Shown: positions 38,076 through 47,478, numbered from the stretch's first letter. The stretch: 64,000 bases of DNA from Oceanobacillus profundus (GCF_003515705.1 NZ_QWEH01000008.1:119915-183914); one strand, 5' to 3'. The notes: generated by a model not told the origin, from the sequence alone. Numbers and translations are program-made.

Positions 38076-38561
38076 TTACTTCTTCACTCTGAATAATGGC
38101 TGACCGTACTCAACTAGCTCACCATTTTCAACAAGTACTTCTACGATTTCACCCGAGATTTCCGCCTCAATCTCATTAAATAATTTCATTGCTTCTACAA
38201 TACATACGACTGTATTTGTTTCTACAGAACTTCCTCTTGTAACAAATGGATCGTTTTCTGGGGAAGAAGCAGCATAAAATGTTCCAACCATTGGTGATAC
38301 AATTTCATGATCATAATTTACCGCGTTTGCTGAAGCTGGTTGTTCTTCAGAATTAGCCGGTTGCTCATTTACTACTGCTGCTTGAGGTTTTTCTTGTGCA
38401 GGTTTAGCCTGTTGTACGCTAGCCTCTGAAACAATCGCTACGTTTTCGTTACCTGCCTTCTTCAGTGATACACTTGCACCTTCTACTTCATAAGTAAATT
38501 CCGTAATGGAAGATTGATCGATTAGTTTAATAATCTCACGTAATTCTTGTACTTTTAACAT
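38076..38561 (-). CDS. accB: Biotin carboxyl carrier protein
   Basis: The 161-residue carrier begins at ATG 38561; AGAGGAG lies eight bases upstream and is inside the longer frame, which excludes the earlier ATG. It has a short helical N-terminus ([14 protein letters not shown]), a Pro/Ala/Gln/Glu-rich linker (about 55-85) and a biotinyl domain with the target lysine in [11 protein letters not shown] FapR-like operator lies about 60 bases upstream. Confidence 0.96.
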   Translation of the reverse strand: MLKVQELREIIKLIDQSSITEFTYEVEGASVSLKKAGNENVAIVSEASVQQAKPAQEKPQAAVVNEQPANSEEQPASANAVNYDHEIVSPMVGTFYAASSPENDPFVTRGSSVETNTVVCIVEAMKLFNEIEAEISGEIVEVLVENGELVEYGQPLFRVKK

Positions 38562-38620
38562 GTCTCGCACTCCTCTTATTTTCAAGATCGTTTACTCATT
38601 ATTTGTACAATATCAAGTAT

Positions 38621-38637
38621 TTAATATTAGGTACTAA
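38621..38637 (-). promoter_or_regulatory. FapR-like operator before accB
   Basis: Minus strand TTAGTACCTAATATTAA matches 15 of 17 bases of the FapR box TTAGTACCTAGTCTTAA as I recall it. It sits just downstream of a candidate promoter, where FapR operators normally lie. Confidence 0.6.
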
Positions 38638-38651
38638 TAATTCCTCCTAAC

Positions 38652-38681
38652 ATTTTACGATAAAACATTGTAAAACATCAA
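38652..38681 (-). promoter_or_regulatory. accBC promoter candidate
   Basis: TTGATG (38676-38681) and TAAAAT (38652-38657) on the minus strand are 18 bases apart, upstream of the FapR-like site. Confidence 0.5.
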
Positions 38682-38862
38682 GCTTTGGTTAAATTTAAGT
38701 ACAATTTAAAAGCTACTACACTTTTAATTATAGCAGTATTGCTGGAGCAATGCGAATTGAAAGAAGTGTTAATAGCCGTGCTTTTGTTCTATTGTTGGAT
38801 TTGTTGGAGACAAATACAGTGCTGATTATTTCCCGCTAAAAAATTCTAAAATCAAAATAAAG

Positions 38863-38900
38863 AAATCCAGACCCTAGGTTACGTCTGGATTTATAAGTTA
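38863..38900 (-). terminator. Terminator of the spoIIIA operon
   Basis: AAATCCAGAC and GTCTGGATTT (38863-38872, 38883-38892) pair perfectly; T-rich sequence follows on the minus strand. Confidence 0.8.
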
Positions 38901-38948
38901 TGAAAGCATAATTGAATTGGTCTTTTATTATGAATTGCTAATTATTTT

Positions 38949-39515
38949 CTATTTACCTGTTGGTTGAAAGTTTACTTCCGTTTTTACATCCTCTCCAAAT
39001 TCATCACGTACCATTTGCATGATGTTTACAACTTCTGTATTTGTTAACTCTTCGACTTTAACATGTACATGCACTTTTTCTGCTTCGGAGCGAACAAGTA
39101 CATCTTCATAGCCAGTTGCACCAACAATTTGTTCTTCAAGAATCGCTTCTTTTGCATCTAGATTTTCTAATACATCGATTTCATTGAGTGCTTGTTCTTT
39201 TTCTTCTGCATTAGCGCTAGCGGATGCAACTACATCTGTAAGTCGACTTATTTTCTTGCTGCGGTCGTCTTGTACTTCCATACGAATTGTTGCAAATAAT
39301 TCATCTTGGCCAAGGTTTGTAATGTCGTCAACTTCTGCATTTTCTGCATCTTCTGTATCTCCTGTTCCAGCTGTCGTAGAAGCTTTCTCGCTAGCTGGTT
39401 GTCCGTCCTCTATATATGCTAAATCATCACCATTTGGGGAAAGCATATAATAGACACTAAGCACAATCATTAAACTTAACATAGTCAATAGCCATACCGT
39501 TTGTTTTTTTAACAT
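38949..39515 (-). CDS. spoIIIAH: SpoIIIAH, mother-cell feeding-tube channel protein
   Basis: The 188-residue protein has one N-terminal transmembrane helix (VWLLTMLSLMIVLSVYYML). A linker and a YscJ/FliF-type ring-building domain follow (about 75-185). It binds SpoIIQ from the forespore across the engulfment membranes. It is the last gene of the spoIIIA operon, 12 bases after spoIIIAG. Confidence 0.94.
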   Translation of the reverse strand: MLKKQTVWLLTMLSLMIVLSVYYMLSPNGDDLAYIEDGQPASEKASTTAGTGDTEDAENAEVDDITNLGQDELFATIRMEVQDDRSKKISRLTDVVASASANAEEKEQALNEIDVLENLDAKEAILEEQIVGATGYEDVLVRSEAEKVHVHVKVEELTNTEVVNIMQMVRDEFGEDVKTEVNFQPTGK

Positions 39516-39527
39516 ACTATCTTCCTC

Positions 39528-40142
39528 CTAGTTTTTTGGCATCACAGAAATTTTATGGGTTGGAACATCAAGAACACGTGAAACTGCTTCAACAATTTGA
39601 TTTTTGACGGAGGGCTGATCAGCTCCTTTTGCTACTACAAACACCCCCCTAACCTCTGGTTGCTTTGTTTGAACTAATAACGGCATCTCTTGATCACCTT
39701 TTCGTATTGTTACCACTTGACTGTCTTCTGTATTATCTTCAATCTTCCTTGTACCACCATTCCGGTCAGATTCATCAGTAATTTGCTGACCTTTCGTGGT
39801 GTTCTTTTCGTAAACTTGCTCACTCGTTGCATTCAGATTAACCATAACCTCTGCTTCTGTTACACTTTGAATTTTATTAAGCATTCCAGCTAATTCTTGT
39901 CCTAAACTTTCTTCTACATGACTTATATCTGAAGAAGACATTTCTGCTCCATCATCGGCTTTTGCTATGTTCTGCGTTTCTCCTTGAGGCTGAAGGTTAA
40001 GTTCAGGCTCGTCCTCTGATGAAAAAATATTACTGACGATAATTAGAAATACCCCTGTCAATCCTAAGATGATAAGGTATCCGATTTTCTTCGATGGAGG
40101 CTTACCTCCCTCCGTTTTTTTTGGTCGAAAGAAATTTTTCAT
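39528..40142 (-). CDS. spoIIIAG: SpoIIIAG, stage III sporulation ring protein
   Basis: The 204-residue protein starts at ATG 40142, whose ATGA overlaps the spoIIIAF stop. GGGAGGG is upstream, inside the longer frame from 40160. One transmembrane helix (IGYLIILGLTGVFLIIVSNIF) precedes a ring-building motif domain. It forms the large ring of the mother cell-forespore channel. Confidence 0.93.
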   Translation of the reverse strand: MKNFFRPKKTEGGKPPSKKIGYLIILGLTGVFLIIVSNIFSSEDEPELNLQPQGETQNIAKADDGAEMSSSDISHVEESLGQELAGMLNKIQSVTEAEVMVNLNATSEQVYEKNTTKGQQITDESDRNGGTRKIEDNTEDSQVVTIRKGDQEMPLLVQTKQPEVRGVFVVAKGADQPSVKNQIVEAVSRVLDVPTHKISVMPKN

Positions 40143-40768
40143 GATGTCCCTCCCTCCCAATAAATAGATACTTTCTTATCTGTTAACTCCCATTCATCCA
40201 TTAGCAGTGTTGCTATTTCTGTTCCAACTTCTTCTTTTTCCCCTTCACTATCTTGATCGTTATGCTGAGAATCAATGACTATTTCTTCAACTGTATCCAC
40301 CGCTCCCTCCTCGTTCTCTAATTCCTTTATATAAACAATGACTTCTACTAAATCCTCAAAGGACAGATTTTCCACTTCTTCAAATGTAAAATCGATGCTT
40401 GTAATCTCCACTTGGAATTCCTCCTTTAAGGGGTCCTCAGCTATATTTTTCAGTTGGACAGTCATCTGTTCTAAAATATATGCATGTTGACTGTTTTGTA
40501 TCTCTTTTTTTTGAAATTCTATTTGATTTTCTATATTTTCATCTTGCGTATAAGCTTGATCTAGCTGGTCAATAGATGTTTCGACAGCTTGTTCAATATC
40601 TGCATCAAATAAGTAGAATACGGGCTTTAAAAGGATAAGAATTAATATGAGTCCTACTGCTAATTTGACATACTTTTTCATCGCGTCTACTGGAATCAGT
40701 AAATCGATAATTGCAGCAAGAATGACAAATAAAATAATCTGAGTTACCCATTGTATAATTACATCCAT
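40139..40768 (-). CDS. spoIIIAF: SpoIIIAF
   Basis: The 209-residue protein has two N-terminal transmembrane helices (about 7-27 and 34-54) and a soluble C-terminal domain with a ring-building-like fold. The acidic linker (QHNDQDSEGEKEEVG) is notable. It sits 11 bases after spoIIIAE. Confidence 0.92.
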   Translation of the reverse strand: MDVIIQWVTQIILFVILAAIIDLLIPVDAMKKYVKLAVGLILILILLKPVFYLFDADIEQAVETSIDQLDQAYTQDENIENQIEFQKKEIQNSQHAYILEQMTVQLKNIAEDPLKEEFQVEITSIDFTFEEVENLSFEDLVEVIVYIKELENEEGAVDTVEEIVIDSQHNDQDSEGEKEEVGTEIATLLMDEWELTDKKVSIYWEGGTS

Positions 40769-40779
40769 CGAACATCACC

Positions 40780-41958
40780 TTATCTCAGCAAAATAGTTAT
40801 ATTACTTGCAGAAACGATAATCACAATAGCCAATAAGAACATTAGAGATACTGCTAGTAAGCATGCAAGAATATATAAAATGTAATTACTAATCGTATTT
40901 AAAGCTGTAATAACTGGACCACCTCCAATTGGCTGTAGAGCAGCCGCAGCTATCTTATATATCAATGCAACCGCAGCTATTTTTAATGCGGGAAAGAGTA
41001 CTATTAACAATATGACCAGCAGTCCGGCCATACCAACAGCATTTTTTAATACGAGTGAAGCACTTAATATTGTGTCAGCCGCATCTGTAAATGTTCTTCC
41101 AACAACAGGAATAAAATTACCCGTAACAAACTTAGCTGTTTTCATTGCTAAACCATCCTGAATAGCAGATGCTGTACCCTGAACAGAAATGACCCCTAAA
41201 AAAATGGTTAAAAATATGCCGAGGGCTCCAAGTCCAACTGTTTTAAATAGATTTGCCAGGTGTGTCACTTTATAATTTTCACTTAAGCTGCTAACTATTA
41301 AGAGCATTGCTGAAAGAAACAGTAATGGCAGAATGAACGTAGAAACTAAAATTCCACTGAAATTAATTAGGAAAATGATTATTGGATGAAAGAAAGAAAC
41401 GGCTATCACATTCCCAAAACTCGCCATCATCCCTAACATAAGCGGGAGTAAAGCAATCATGAATCCCTTCATCATTTCAATTGCTTCTTGCGTATAAGAT
41501 ACAGCAACATAGAAGCTGTTCAGGGCAATAAAAATAAGTACAAGATAGATGACAAAATACGCAATTTTACTAACTGCGTTTCGTTCAAAAGCGCTGTGCA
41601 TCGTTTGTAAAATAACAGAAAACAGGGTGAGCATTAATAAAGTTCCTAATAGCTTTCCGTTTGCAATTAGTTCATGGAATAAGTACTCTAGAAATGCAAC
41701 GATCGTATTTTTTAGTGAAAAGGAATCTTGATTTTTAACAAATTCATAAATACTCGTTTTTTCAATCTCAGGTAAATAACCGCCATACTCCTCAACTAGT
41801 TGGTCCCAATAGCTTCCAACACCATCAAGGGAGATCTCTTGAAGGATGCTTTCATCAAAATGAATGTCATTATCTGTAGCAGCAGAAACAGTAGCCTGTC
41901 CACTAAAGAAAAAAATAATTGTGAGTAGAATTAGGATTATTAGGTTATATGATTTCAT
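40780..41958 (-). CDS. spoIIIAE: SpoIIIAE
   Basis: The 392-residue polytopic membrane protein has a signal peptide (cleavage about residue 26, after QATVSA) and about seven later transmembrane helices. It is a membrane base component of the SpoIIIA-SpoIIQ complex needed for late forespore gene expression. Conserved glycine-rich segments such as VTGNFIPVVGRTF support the family. Confidence 0.94.
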   Translation of the reverse strand: MKSYNLIILILLTIIFFFSGQATVSAATDNDIHFDESILQEISLDGVGSYWDQLVEEYGGYLPEIEKTSIYEFVKNQDSFSLKNTIVAFLEYLFHELIANGKLLGTLLMLTLFSVILQTMHSAFERNAVSKIAYFVIYLVLIFIALNSFYVAVSYTQEAIEMMKGFMIALLPLMLGMMASFGNVIAVSFFHPIIIFLINFSGILVSTFILPLLFLSAMLLIVSSLSENYKVTHLANLFKTVGLGALGIFLTIFLGVISVQGTASAIQDGLAMKTAKFVTGNFIPVVGRTFTDAADTILSASLVLKNAVGMAGLLVILLIVLFPALKIAAVALIYKIAAAALQPIGGGPVITALNTISNYILYILACLLAVSLMFLLAIVIIVSASNITILLR

Positions 41959-41994
41959 TCACCCCGTTTGCTCCCTTCAAGCAGTAATGAATAA

Positions 41995-42387
41995 TTATAC
42001 AGATGGTAAAAAGCTAATAATCGCTTCAATAACTGCGGTTATAATTGGTACTGCAAGCAATAAGATAAAAATCTTCCCGGAAAGCTCTATATAATGAGCA
42101 ACAGAACCAAGCCCTGCGTCTTTAGTTAAATTCGCACCTAGCTCTGCAATATAAGCGATCCCAATAATTTTTAAGATTGTTTCCAAGTAAAGACCTTCGA
42201 TATTTGCCTTCTGACCTAAAGTTTGAATTGTCTGGAAAATAACACTGATTTGATGAATGACTGCCAGAAAAATAATAATTCCTGTAATCAGAATAAGGAA
42301 AAAGGCAAAGGACTTATTAATATCTTTTAAAACGATATATAAAATGCTAGCCACTACTCCTAATATAGCAATCTGCAAGATATCCAT
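41995..42387 (-). CDS. spoIIIAD: SpoIIIAD
   Basis: The 130-residue membrane protein has four predicted helices and the typical start MDILQIAILGVVASILYIVLKDI. It is related to SpoIIIAC and lies 12 bases after it. Confidence 0.93.
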   Translation of the reverse strand: MDILQIAILGVVASILYIVLKDINKSFAFFLILITGIIIFLAVIHQISVIFQTIQTLGQKANIEGLYLETILKIIGIAYIAELGANLTKDAGLGSVAHYIELSGKIFILLLAVPIITAVIEAIISFLPSV

Positions 42388-42399
42388 GCCATTTAGCTC

Positions 42400-42600
42400 C
42401 TAAAACAAAAATACCGATTTAATTTGCTGAAACAAATCAGAAAGGCCATTGATTACAATAACAAGTACAATGATAAACCCAAGCAGCGTGGCAAATTGAG
42501 CAATCTCTTCTTTACCCATTTGCTTTAAAATCGTATGAATCAATGCTACGATTATTCCTATTCCAGCTATCTGGAAGAGAATGGATGCATCTGTGAACAT
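42400..42600 (-). CDS. spoIIIAC: SpoIIIAC
   Basis: The 66-residue two-helix protein starts at ATG 42600, seven bases after GGAAGGAG. The longer frame from 42654 has no ribosome site and would overlap spoIIIAB further. ILFQIAGIGIIVALIHTILKQMGKEE matches the family. It is a small membrane subunit of the channel base. Confidence 0.92.
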   Translation of the reverse strand: MFTDASILFQIAGIGIIVALIHTILKQMGKEEIAQFATLLGFIIVLVIVINGLSDLFQQIKSVFLF

Positions 42601-42622
42601 AAAAATGCTCCTTCCTTTCATT

Positions 42623-43135
42623 TCAAATGAGTAACAACACAATAAAAGCCCCACTTAATATACCTAAGCTTTTTGCAACTTTTCCGTATTTGCGATCGTT
42701 ATCAATGGCTTCCTCTAGTTCTCTATCTAAGTGAACTATGGTCAGTTGTATATGCTTTTGCTGTTGACTCATATCATGCTGACCAAGGGTTCGACCGAAT
42801 TGCTTTAATATTTCTTTTTCCGTTTCATGCATACTTGACTTTTTAATTAAGACTTCAACTTGCCTTTCCCAAACTGTAAAGAAATCAACTGCTTCACCTT
42901 GCATTTCTTTCCCTAGAGAAGCAAAAAATCCTCGCAATGGATTTGGTATTTTTCTAGAAACGGATAAGAATGCATCAAACAAAGCCACTTGGCTATATAT
43001 AATTTCAGCCTCGAGAATTTGTAATGCGCTTTTCAATTCGCGAATATGCTTTGGCCGTTTGGTCAACCTAGAGCTCCATTCAAATCCTGCCAAGGTGGCT
43101 GTTCCGATTAAAAGCAGTGCTCCAATCCACTTCAT
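42623..43135 (-). CDS. spoIIIAB: SpoIIIAB
   Basis: The 170-residue protein has a hydrophobic segment at each end and a helical core similar to type II secretion GspF. KWIGALLLIGTATLAGFEW opens it; FPKHIRELKSALQILEAEI-like segments follow. Its first 56 bases overlap the end of spoIIIAA. Confidence 0.93.
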   Translation of the reverse strand: MKWIGALLLIGTATLAGFEWSSRLTKRPKHIRELKSALQILEAEIIYSQVALFDAFLSVSRKIPNPLRGFFASLGKEMQGEAVDFFTVWERQVEVLIKKSSMHETEKEILKQFGRTLGQHDMSQQQKHIQLTIVHLDRELEEAIDNDRKYGKVAKSLGILSGAFIVLLLI

Positions 43136-44057
43136 TTGTCACACCCCTTGTTTTTTGAAGCAAATTATTTTCATTATGGTCGAGCACAAGGCTAATACGA
43201 CCAGGGCTTGTATCTCTTTTTAGCACAATATATCGATCGAAAATATGTTGATTGAAAATCGGTTCTAAAGAGGGGCGTCTTTTCAGTTCGCTGATACTTC
43301 TGCCGTGTATGGAGCAAATTACAGTAACCCCTGTATTAACCGCTTCCATCAACGCATCAATATCTTGTTGATTGCCAATTTCATCTACTACCATCACATC
43401 TGGTGACATGGAGCGAACGAGCATCATCATTCCATCAGCTTTTGGACATGCATCCATAACATCTGTACGAAGCCCTAAATTGTGCTGCGGAATTCCTTTA
43501 ATTGAGGCACCTATTTCAGAGCGTTCATCAACAACGCCAACCTTCTTCGGATTAGTCTGTTTCGAGCCATTGGAAATCAACCGGGTTAAATCTCGAATTA
43601 ATGTTGTTTTACCTGTCTGTGGAGGACCGATGATTAAAGTATTAAAATAGTCGCCATTGTATATATATGGGATAATAGGTAAGGCAACTCCGGGTTTTTC
43701 TTTAGCAATACGGATATTAAAGAACGTAATATTCTGTATTGCTTTTACACTGCTTCCCGTTGTTGTCACCTTTCCAGCGATTCCAATCCGATGCCCTCCT
43801 TCTATAGTGATATAACCCTCTCGCAACTCATCCTCTAACCGATATAATGAAAATTGACTAAGCTGATTGATTAAAAATGTTGCCTCTTTCGTCTGAGGGA
43901 TAAGGTTTTTCACCCATTCTGTCGTGTCATCAAATATTAACTCAATAGGGCGGTTTAAACGAACACGGATTTCCTGTAGCATTTGCCACCTGTTTTGAAC
44001 TTTAAATTGTATAGCTTGTCCCATGTCATTTGGAAACAAACGCATAATCTCGTCCAT
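43080..44057 (-). CDS. spoIIIAA: SpoIIIAA, ATPase of the SpoIIIA complex
   Basis: The 325-residue secretion-type ATPase has Walker A GPPQTGKTTLIRD (about 145-157), an acidic VVDERSEIG and Walker B VMVVDEIGNQQD. It powers the mother cell-to-forespore channel. The protein is about 18 residues longer at the C-terminus than the B. subtilis one (307 aa, from memory) and runs 56 bases into spoIIIAB. Confidence 0.94.
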   Translation of the reverse strand: MDEIMRLFPNDMGQAIQFKVQNRWQMLQEIRVRLNRPIELIFDDTTEWVKNLIPQTKEATFLINQLSQFSLYRLEDELREGYITIEGGHRIGIAGKVTTTGSSVKAIQNITFFNIRIAKEKPGVALPIIPYIYNGDYFNTLIIGPPQTGKTTLIRDLTRLISNGSKQTNPKKVGVVDERSEIGASIKGIPQHNLGLRTDVMDACPKADGMMMLVRSMSPDVMVVDEIGNQQDIDALMEAVNTGVTVICSIHGRSISELKRRPSLEPIFNQHIFDRYIVLKRDTSPGRISLVLDHNENNLLQKTRGVTNEVDWSTAFNRNSHLGRI

Positions 44058-44095
44058 GATTATTCCTCGCTTTGTTTTGAAGCTGCTTTATAGTA

Positions 44096-44124
44096 AATGT
44101 ATGTAGGAATAGATAATTTATGAC
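44096..44124 (-). promoter_or_regulatory. Sigma-E promoter of the spoIIIA operon
   Basis: Minus strand GTCATAAA (44117-44124), 13 bases, then CATACATT (44096-44103). This is a close fit to the mother-cell sigma-E consensus (GTCATATT, CATACAAT), about 40 bases before the spoIIIAA start. Confidence 0.8.
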
Positions 44125-44212
44125 CTTCGCTGCTCCATCGTACAAATAAAAAATTAGAAAATGTTGTAGTGTTAATGATCAAATATGCATTTCTATTTTC
44201 TAATAACGCAAA

Positions 44213-44260
44213 AAGCTGTGTTACAGAGAAAATTAATTTCCTCTGTAACACAGCTTTTAT
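44213..44260. terminator. Strong terminator after efp
   Basis: A perfect 16-base stem (AAGCTGTGTTACAGAG and complement, 44213-44228, 44241-44256). T-rich tails occur on both strands; the orientation of efp makes the minus direction functional. Confidence 0.88.
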
Positions 44261-44275
44261 AGAATTATAATACAA

Positions 44276-44833
44276 CTAAGCTCTTGATACATATTTCCCA
44301 TCGGATGTATTAATAACTAAAACATCACCTTGGTTTATGAAAAATGGTACTTGAACCGAGTGACCAGTTTCTAACTTAGCTGGTTTTGAACCTCCGCTTG
44401 CAGTATCACCCTTAATTCCTGGTTCCGTTTCAATTACTTCCAACTCAACGTTGTTTGGAAGATCGACCCCAAGTACTTCACCTTCATAACTGATTACATG
44501 TACTTCCATATTTTCTTTCATAAATTTTAATTGTTCTTCAATTTGACTTGTCTGCAGTTCAATTTGCTCATATGTGTTTGTGTCCATAAAGGCATGAGCA
44601 TCACCAGATGCATATAAGTATTGCATTTTTTTATTTTCAATATGCGCCTTACCAACTTTTTCTCCACCACGGAATGTTTTTTCTTGAATATTCCCGTTTC
44701 TTAAATTACGTAGTTTAGAGCGTACAAATGCAGCACCTTTTCCTGGCTTTACGTGTTGAAACTCTAATACCTGCCAGATGCCATTGTCCACTTCAATTGT
44801 CAAACCTGTTTTAAAATCATTAACTGAAATCAT
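44276..44833 (-). CDS. efp: Elongation factor P
   Basis: The 185-residue translation factor helps ribosomes through polyproline stretches. The first KOW-like domain has [12 protein letters not shown] with Lys32, the residue modified in B. subtilis EF-P. Two OB domains follow. It lies 23 bases after papA, so they are co-transcribed, and ends in a strong terminator before spoIIIAA. Confidence 0.97.
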   Translation of the reverse strand: MISVNDFKTGLTIEVDNGIWQVLEFQHVKPGKGAAFVRSKLRNLRNGNIQEKTFRGGEKVGKAHIENKKMQYLYASGDAHAFMDTNTYEQIELQTSQIEEQLKFMKENMEVHVISYEGEVLGVDLPNNVELEVIETEPGIKGDTASGGSKPAKLETGHSVQVPFFINQGDVLVINTSDGKYVSRA

Positions 44834-44856
44834 TTCATTTCCTCCTTTATGTATCC

Positions 44857-45918
44857 CTACAGCTGTATCAATTCTTTTGAAGCAAAGGTTAGTCTTTCGT
44901 TTCCAGATTCTGTTAGTACAATATCGTCCTCGATTCTGCAGCCACCAAGTCCCGGCACATAAATTCCAGGTTCAACTGTAACTACCATACCTTTTTCCAA
45001 AACTTTATCCGAGCGATACGATAATCCTGGGCCCTCGTGAACTTCTAAACCTAGGCCATGTCCTGTAGAATGTCCAAAATTATCGCCATAGCCTTTTTCT
45101 GTAATGAAATCCCTCGTTAAGGCATCTGCTTCTTTACCTGTTATTCCCGGTTTAATCCCATTTACTCCACGAAGATTTGCCTCTAATACTATATCATATA
45201 TTTCACGTAATTCGCTTGAAATTTCACCAACTGCAACAGTTCTCGTGATATCCGAGCAATAACCTTCATATAATGCACCGTAATCTAGTGTAACTAGTTC
45301 ACCTGATTGAATCTCTTTACTCGATGCAACACCATGTGGCAGTGCTGAACGATATCCAGATGCAACAATTGTATCAAAACTTGATGATGTTGCACCAAGT
45401 TTGCGCATATAAAATTCGAGTTCATTTGAAATGTCGATTTCTTTAACACCCGGTTTAATAAATTTTTGGATATGAACAAACGCATCGTCTGCAATTTTAG
45501 CTGCCTTTTTCATCGTATTTAACTCTTCATTCGTTTTAATTAAACGCAGCTCTTCAACTAACCCACTAACCGGGATTAGTTCCACATCAAAGCTTTTCTG
45601 ATAGTTTTCATATTTAGTGAATGTCACATAATCCTTTTCAAAACCAAGCCGTTTAATTTGCATTTGTTTTAATTGATCTGAAATTTCCCCTTCAATTAAC
45701 TGTTTATGCTCAATTATGTTAAAGTGCTTAGCTTGTTCATTTGCTTGTTCTGTATAGCGAAAATCAGTTATGAATCTGGCGTCGTCACGTGATACCAACG
45801 CAATACCTGCTGTGCCAGTAAATCCGGTCACATATCTTCGGTTGATTGGACTAGAAATTAAAATTGCATCAAGCTTATTTTTTTCCAATGCTTCTCGCAG
45901 CTTATTCAGTTTTTCCAT
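44857..45918 (-). CDS. papA: Xaa-Pro aminopeptidase/dipeptidase PapA (YqhT)
   Basis: The 353-residue pita-bread-fold metalloprotease has an N-terminal creatinase domain (1-125). The catalytic domain has the metal ligands in [17 protein letters not shown] (about 210-225), [18 protein letters not shown] (about 283-300) and VTVEPGIY. It removes N-terminal residues before proline, complementing EF-P in proline peptide handling. In B. subtilis aroQ lies upstream; here a repeat element does. Confidence 0.92.
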   Translation of the reverse strand: MEKLNKLREALEKNKLDAILISSPINRRYVTGFTGTAGIALVSRDDARFITDFRYTEQANEQAKHFNIIEHKQLIEGEISDQLKQMQIKRLGFEKDYVTFTKYENYQKSFDVELIPVSGLVEELRLIKTNEELNTMKKAAKIADDAFVHIQKFIKPGVKEIDISNELEFYMRKLGATSSSFDTIVASGYRSALPHGVASSKEIQSGELVTLDYGALYEGYCSDITRTVAVGEISSELREIYDIVLEANLRGVNGIKPGITGKEADALTRDFITEKGYGDNFGHSTGHGLGLEVHEGPGLSYRSDKVLEKGMVVTVEPGIYVPGLGGCRIEDDIVLTESGNERLTFASKELIQL

Positions 45919-45947
45919 CAGTTTTTCCCCCTCAATCGTTTAAGAGG

Positions 45948-46212
45948 TTATTCAAAAAGTCCGGTGAAAATGACACAAATCGAGATCAGTAGACCTTCGA
46001 CTAAGTACCGACACATCCTGTGTCGAACGTCGAAGTCAAGCACTACATCCTGTGGAAGCTCGTTGGCTTGCTTTTCCGCTGCTCACGTATTAACTGCTCC
46101 CGCTCCTTGGAAAAGAAAATCACTTTTCCTGCGTGCAAGATCGTCTGCTCAAAGCTACGCCGCCTCGACCTGCTCGGTCCTTTTCATCCTCCTTTTTGAA
46201 CACGCACTTTAA
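45948..46212. repeat. MITE-like intergenic repeat, about 265 bp, with imperfect terminal inverted repeats
   Basis: The ends TTATTCAAAAAGTCCGGTGA and (reverse complement) GTGTTCAAAAAGGAGGATGA match as imperfect inverted repeats of about 28 bases. Internally CGACACA-TCC-TGTGTCG is a perfect hairpin nested in TTCGAC/GTCGAA. The element is clearly richer in G+C than its flanks and holds no plausible gene. Its end sequence recurs near 32215 and 57201. Confidence 0.6.
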
Positions 46213-46295
46213 CGGATACAATTTGTTATTTTTGTACAATTAGTCTAACATAAATCAATTCATTTGAGTATTTTTACTGCTATATTAATATAGAG

Positions 46296-46805
46296 CTATT
46301 CTTCAGATCGTTTTCTTATTTGTACTCGCATATCATAATATTCATATGAAATGGAAAAACCTACAAAAGTTCCATAAAGGATAAATAAACTTGCGGTCGA
46401 TAAGATTGTATCAAACGTAATATCCGTGATGTTTGGTACATTCGTAAAAATTGGCGGCATTAGGACAAAGATAAACCCCCACACAATGATTCCATATACA
46501 ACTCCCATCCACATCGAATATATTTTTTTAAATATTCCATGATAAATCAAAGCTGTAACAATGGACAGCAGTCCAATTATTATAATTGTTAGAAGTGTTC
46601 CAAACCATGTGTCAACCCAATTTGCATTAGTCCATGACTTTAGAATAAAAGATTTAGGTGATATTTCACTAAAATTAAAATAATATAAGATGATCCACGC
46701 AAAACCTAAAGCTATACCTCCCACCAATCCGGTGAATAAGGACTTAGGCAATATTGAAAACTGTTCTTCAGAATTCGTTGTATGTGATTGTTTTTCTGTA
46801 TTCAT
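46296..46805 (-). CDS. yqhR: Conserved membrane protein YqhR
   Basis: The 169-residue protein starts at ATG 46805 after GGAGGTG; the longer frame lacks a site. Four transmembrane helices (about 25-45, 67-90, 100-122, 135-157) make up most of it. Position between papA and yqhP matches B. subtilis YqhR. Function unknown. Confidence 0.8.
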   Translation of the reverse strand: MNTEKQSHTTNSEEQFSILPKSLFTGLVGGIALGFAWIILYYFNFSEISPKSFILKSWTNANWVDTWFGTLLTIIIIGLLSIVTALIYHGIFKKIYSMWMGVVYGIIVWGFIFVLMPPIFTNVPNITDITFDTILSTASLFILYGTFVGFSISYEYYDMRVQIRKRSEE

Positions 46806-47082
46806 TGTTGTGACACCTCCAGATTTTATTATTACCAATCATTTGCAAACAAATCATTGTATTAAAACATTAGGCTAGTTGTTAACAGTATTTTCGGGTA
46901 AAATAGAATTAAGATAAACAAATCCTGTACTGAATATTTTTGTACAAATTAGGAAACAATTTCTAATAGAAAACTTATTTTTATTTAATTTACAAAAAAC
47001 GGATATAAACTTACGCTTTAGTGGTATATAACATAGTAAAAGACTATTATTATATTACAAGACTGTGGAAGGAGGAGTTTTT

Positions 47083-47460
47083 ATGGGCCGTAGTAAATTT
47101 TCAATTGTTGTTTACATTATTATTGGCTTAGCAGTTATCGGTTTAATTTCACAGCTTTTCGGAAATACAATTAACTTTCTAACAAACATTTTAATTATGT
47201 TTGGTATTGGGGTGGCTGTTTTCGCTCTGCTCTATTACTTTGTGCTGAAAAAGAGAACCCCTTCTAATTCCGATGATATGAAAAAGTATAAGAAGGCAGT
47301 AAAGCAATCTAAATCCAAATACAAGCAAACTTCATACAATGCCGCTCCTAAACAGACGAAGCCCGTTGTAGCACAAAAGAAAAAACGAACAAAACGTGCT
47401 ACACATTTAAAAGTAATTGAAGGTAATAAAACAAAACGAAAAGACCGAGCTTCTTTATAG
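47083..47460 (+). CDS. yqhP: SA1362/YqhP family membrane protein
   Basis: The 125-residue protein starts at ATG 47083, seven bases after GGAGGAG. Two transmembrane helices (about 6-25 and 31-52) are followed by a very basic tail (net strongly positive, many Lys), which could touch nucleic acid or lipids. Function unknown. The stop codon sits within the terminator hairpin. Confidence 0.82.
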   Translation: MGRSKFSIVVYIIIGLAVIGLISQLFGNTINFLTNILIMFGIGVAVFALLYYFVLKKRTPSNSDDMKKYKKAVKQSKSKYKQTSYNAAPKQTKPVVAQKKKRTKRATHLKVIEGNKTKRKDRASL

Positions 47461-47478
47461 CCGGTCTTCTTTATTTTA
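47441..47478 (+). terminator. Terminator of yqhP
   Basis: AAGACCG (47441-47447) and CGGTCTT (47462-47468) pair; T-rich tail follows. The stem begins inside the last codons of the gene. Confidence 0.75.

Noticed and set aside
44060..44275. A 71-codon frame between efp and spoIIIAA
   Set aside because: It contains the efp terminator and the sigma-E promoter, has no ribosome site and does not look like YqhV.
45964..46212. An 82-codon plus-strand frame
   Set aside because: It lies wholly within the inverted-repeat element, has no ribosome site and an odd Ser/Arg/Cys-rich composition.
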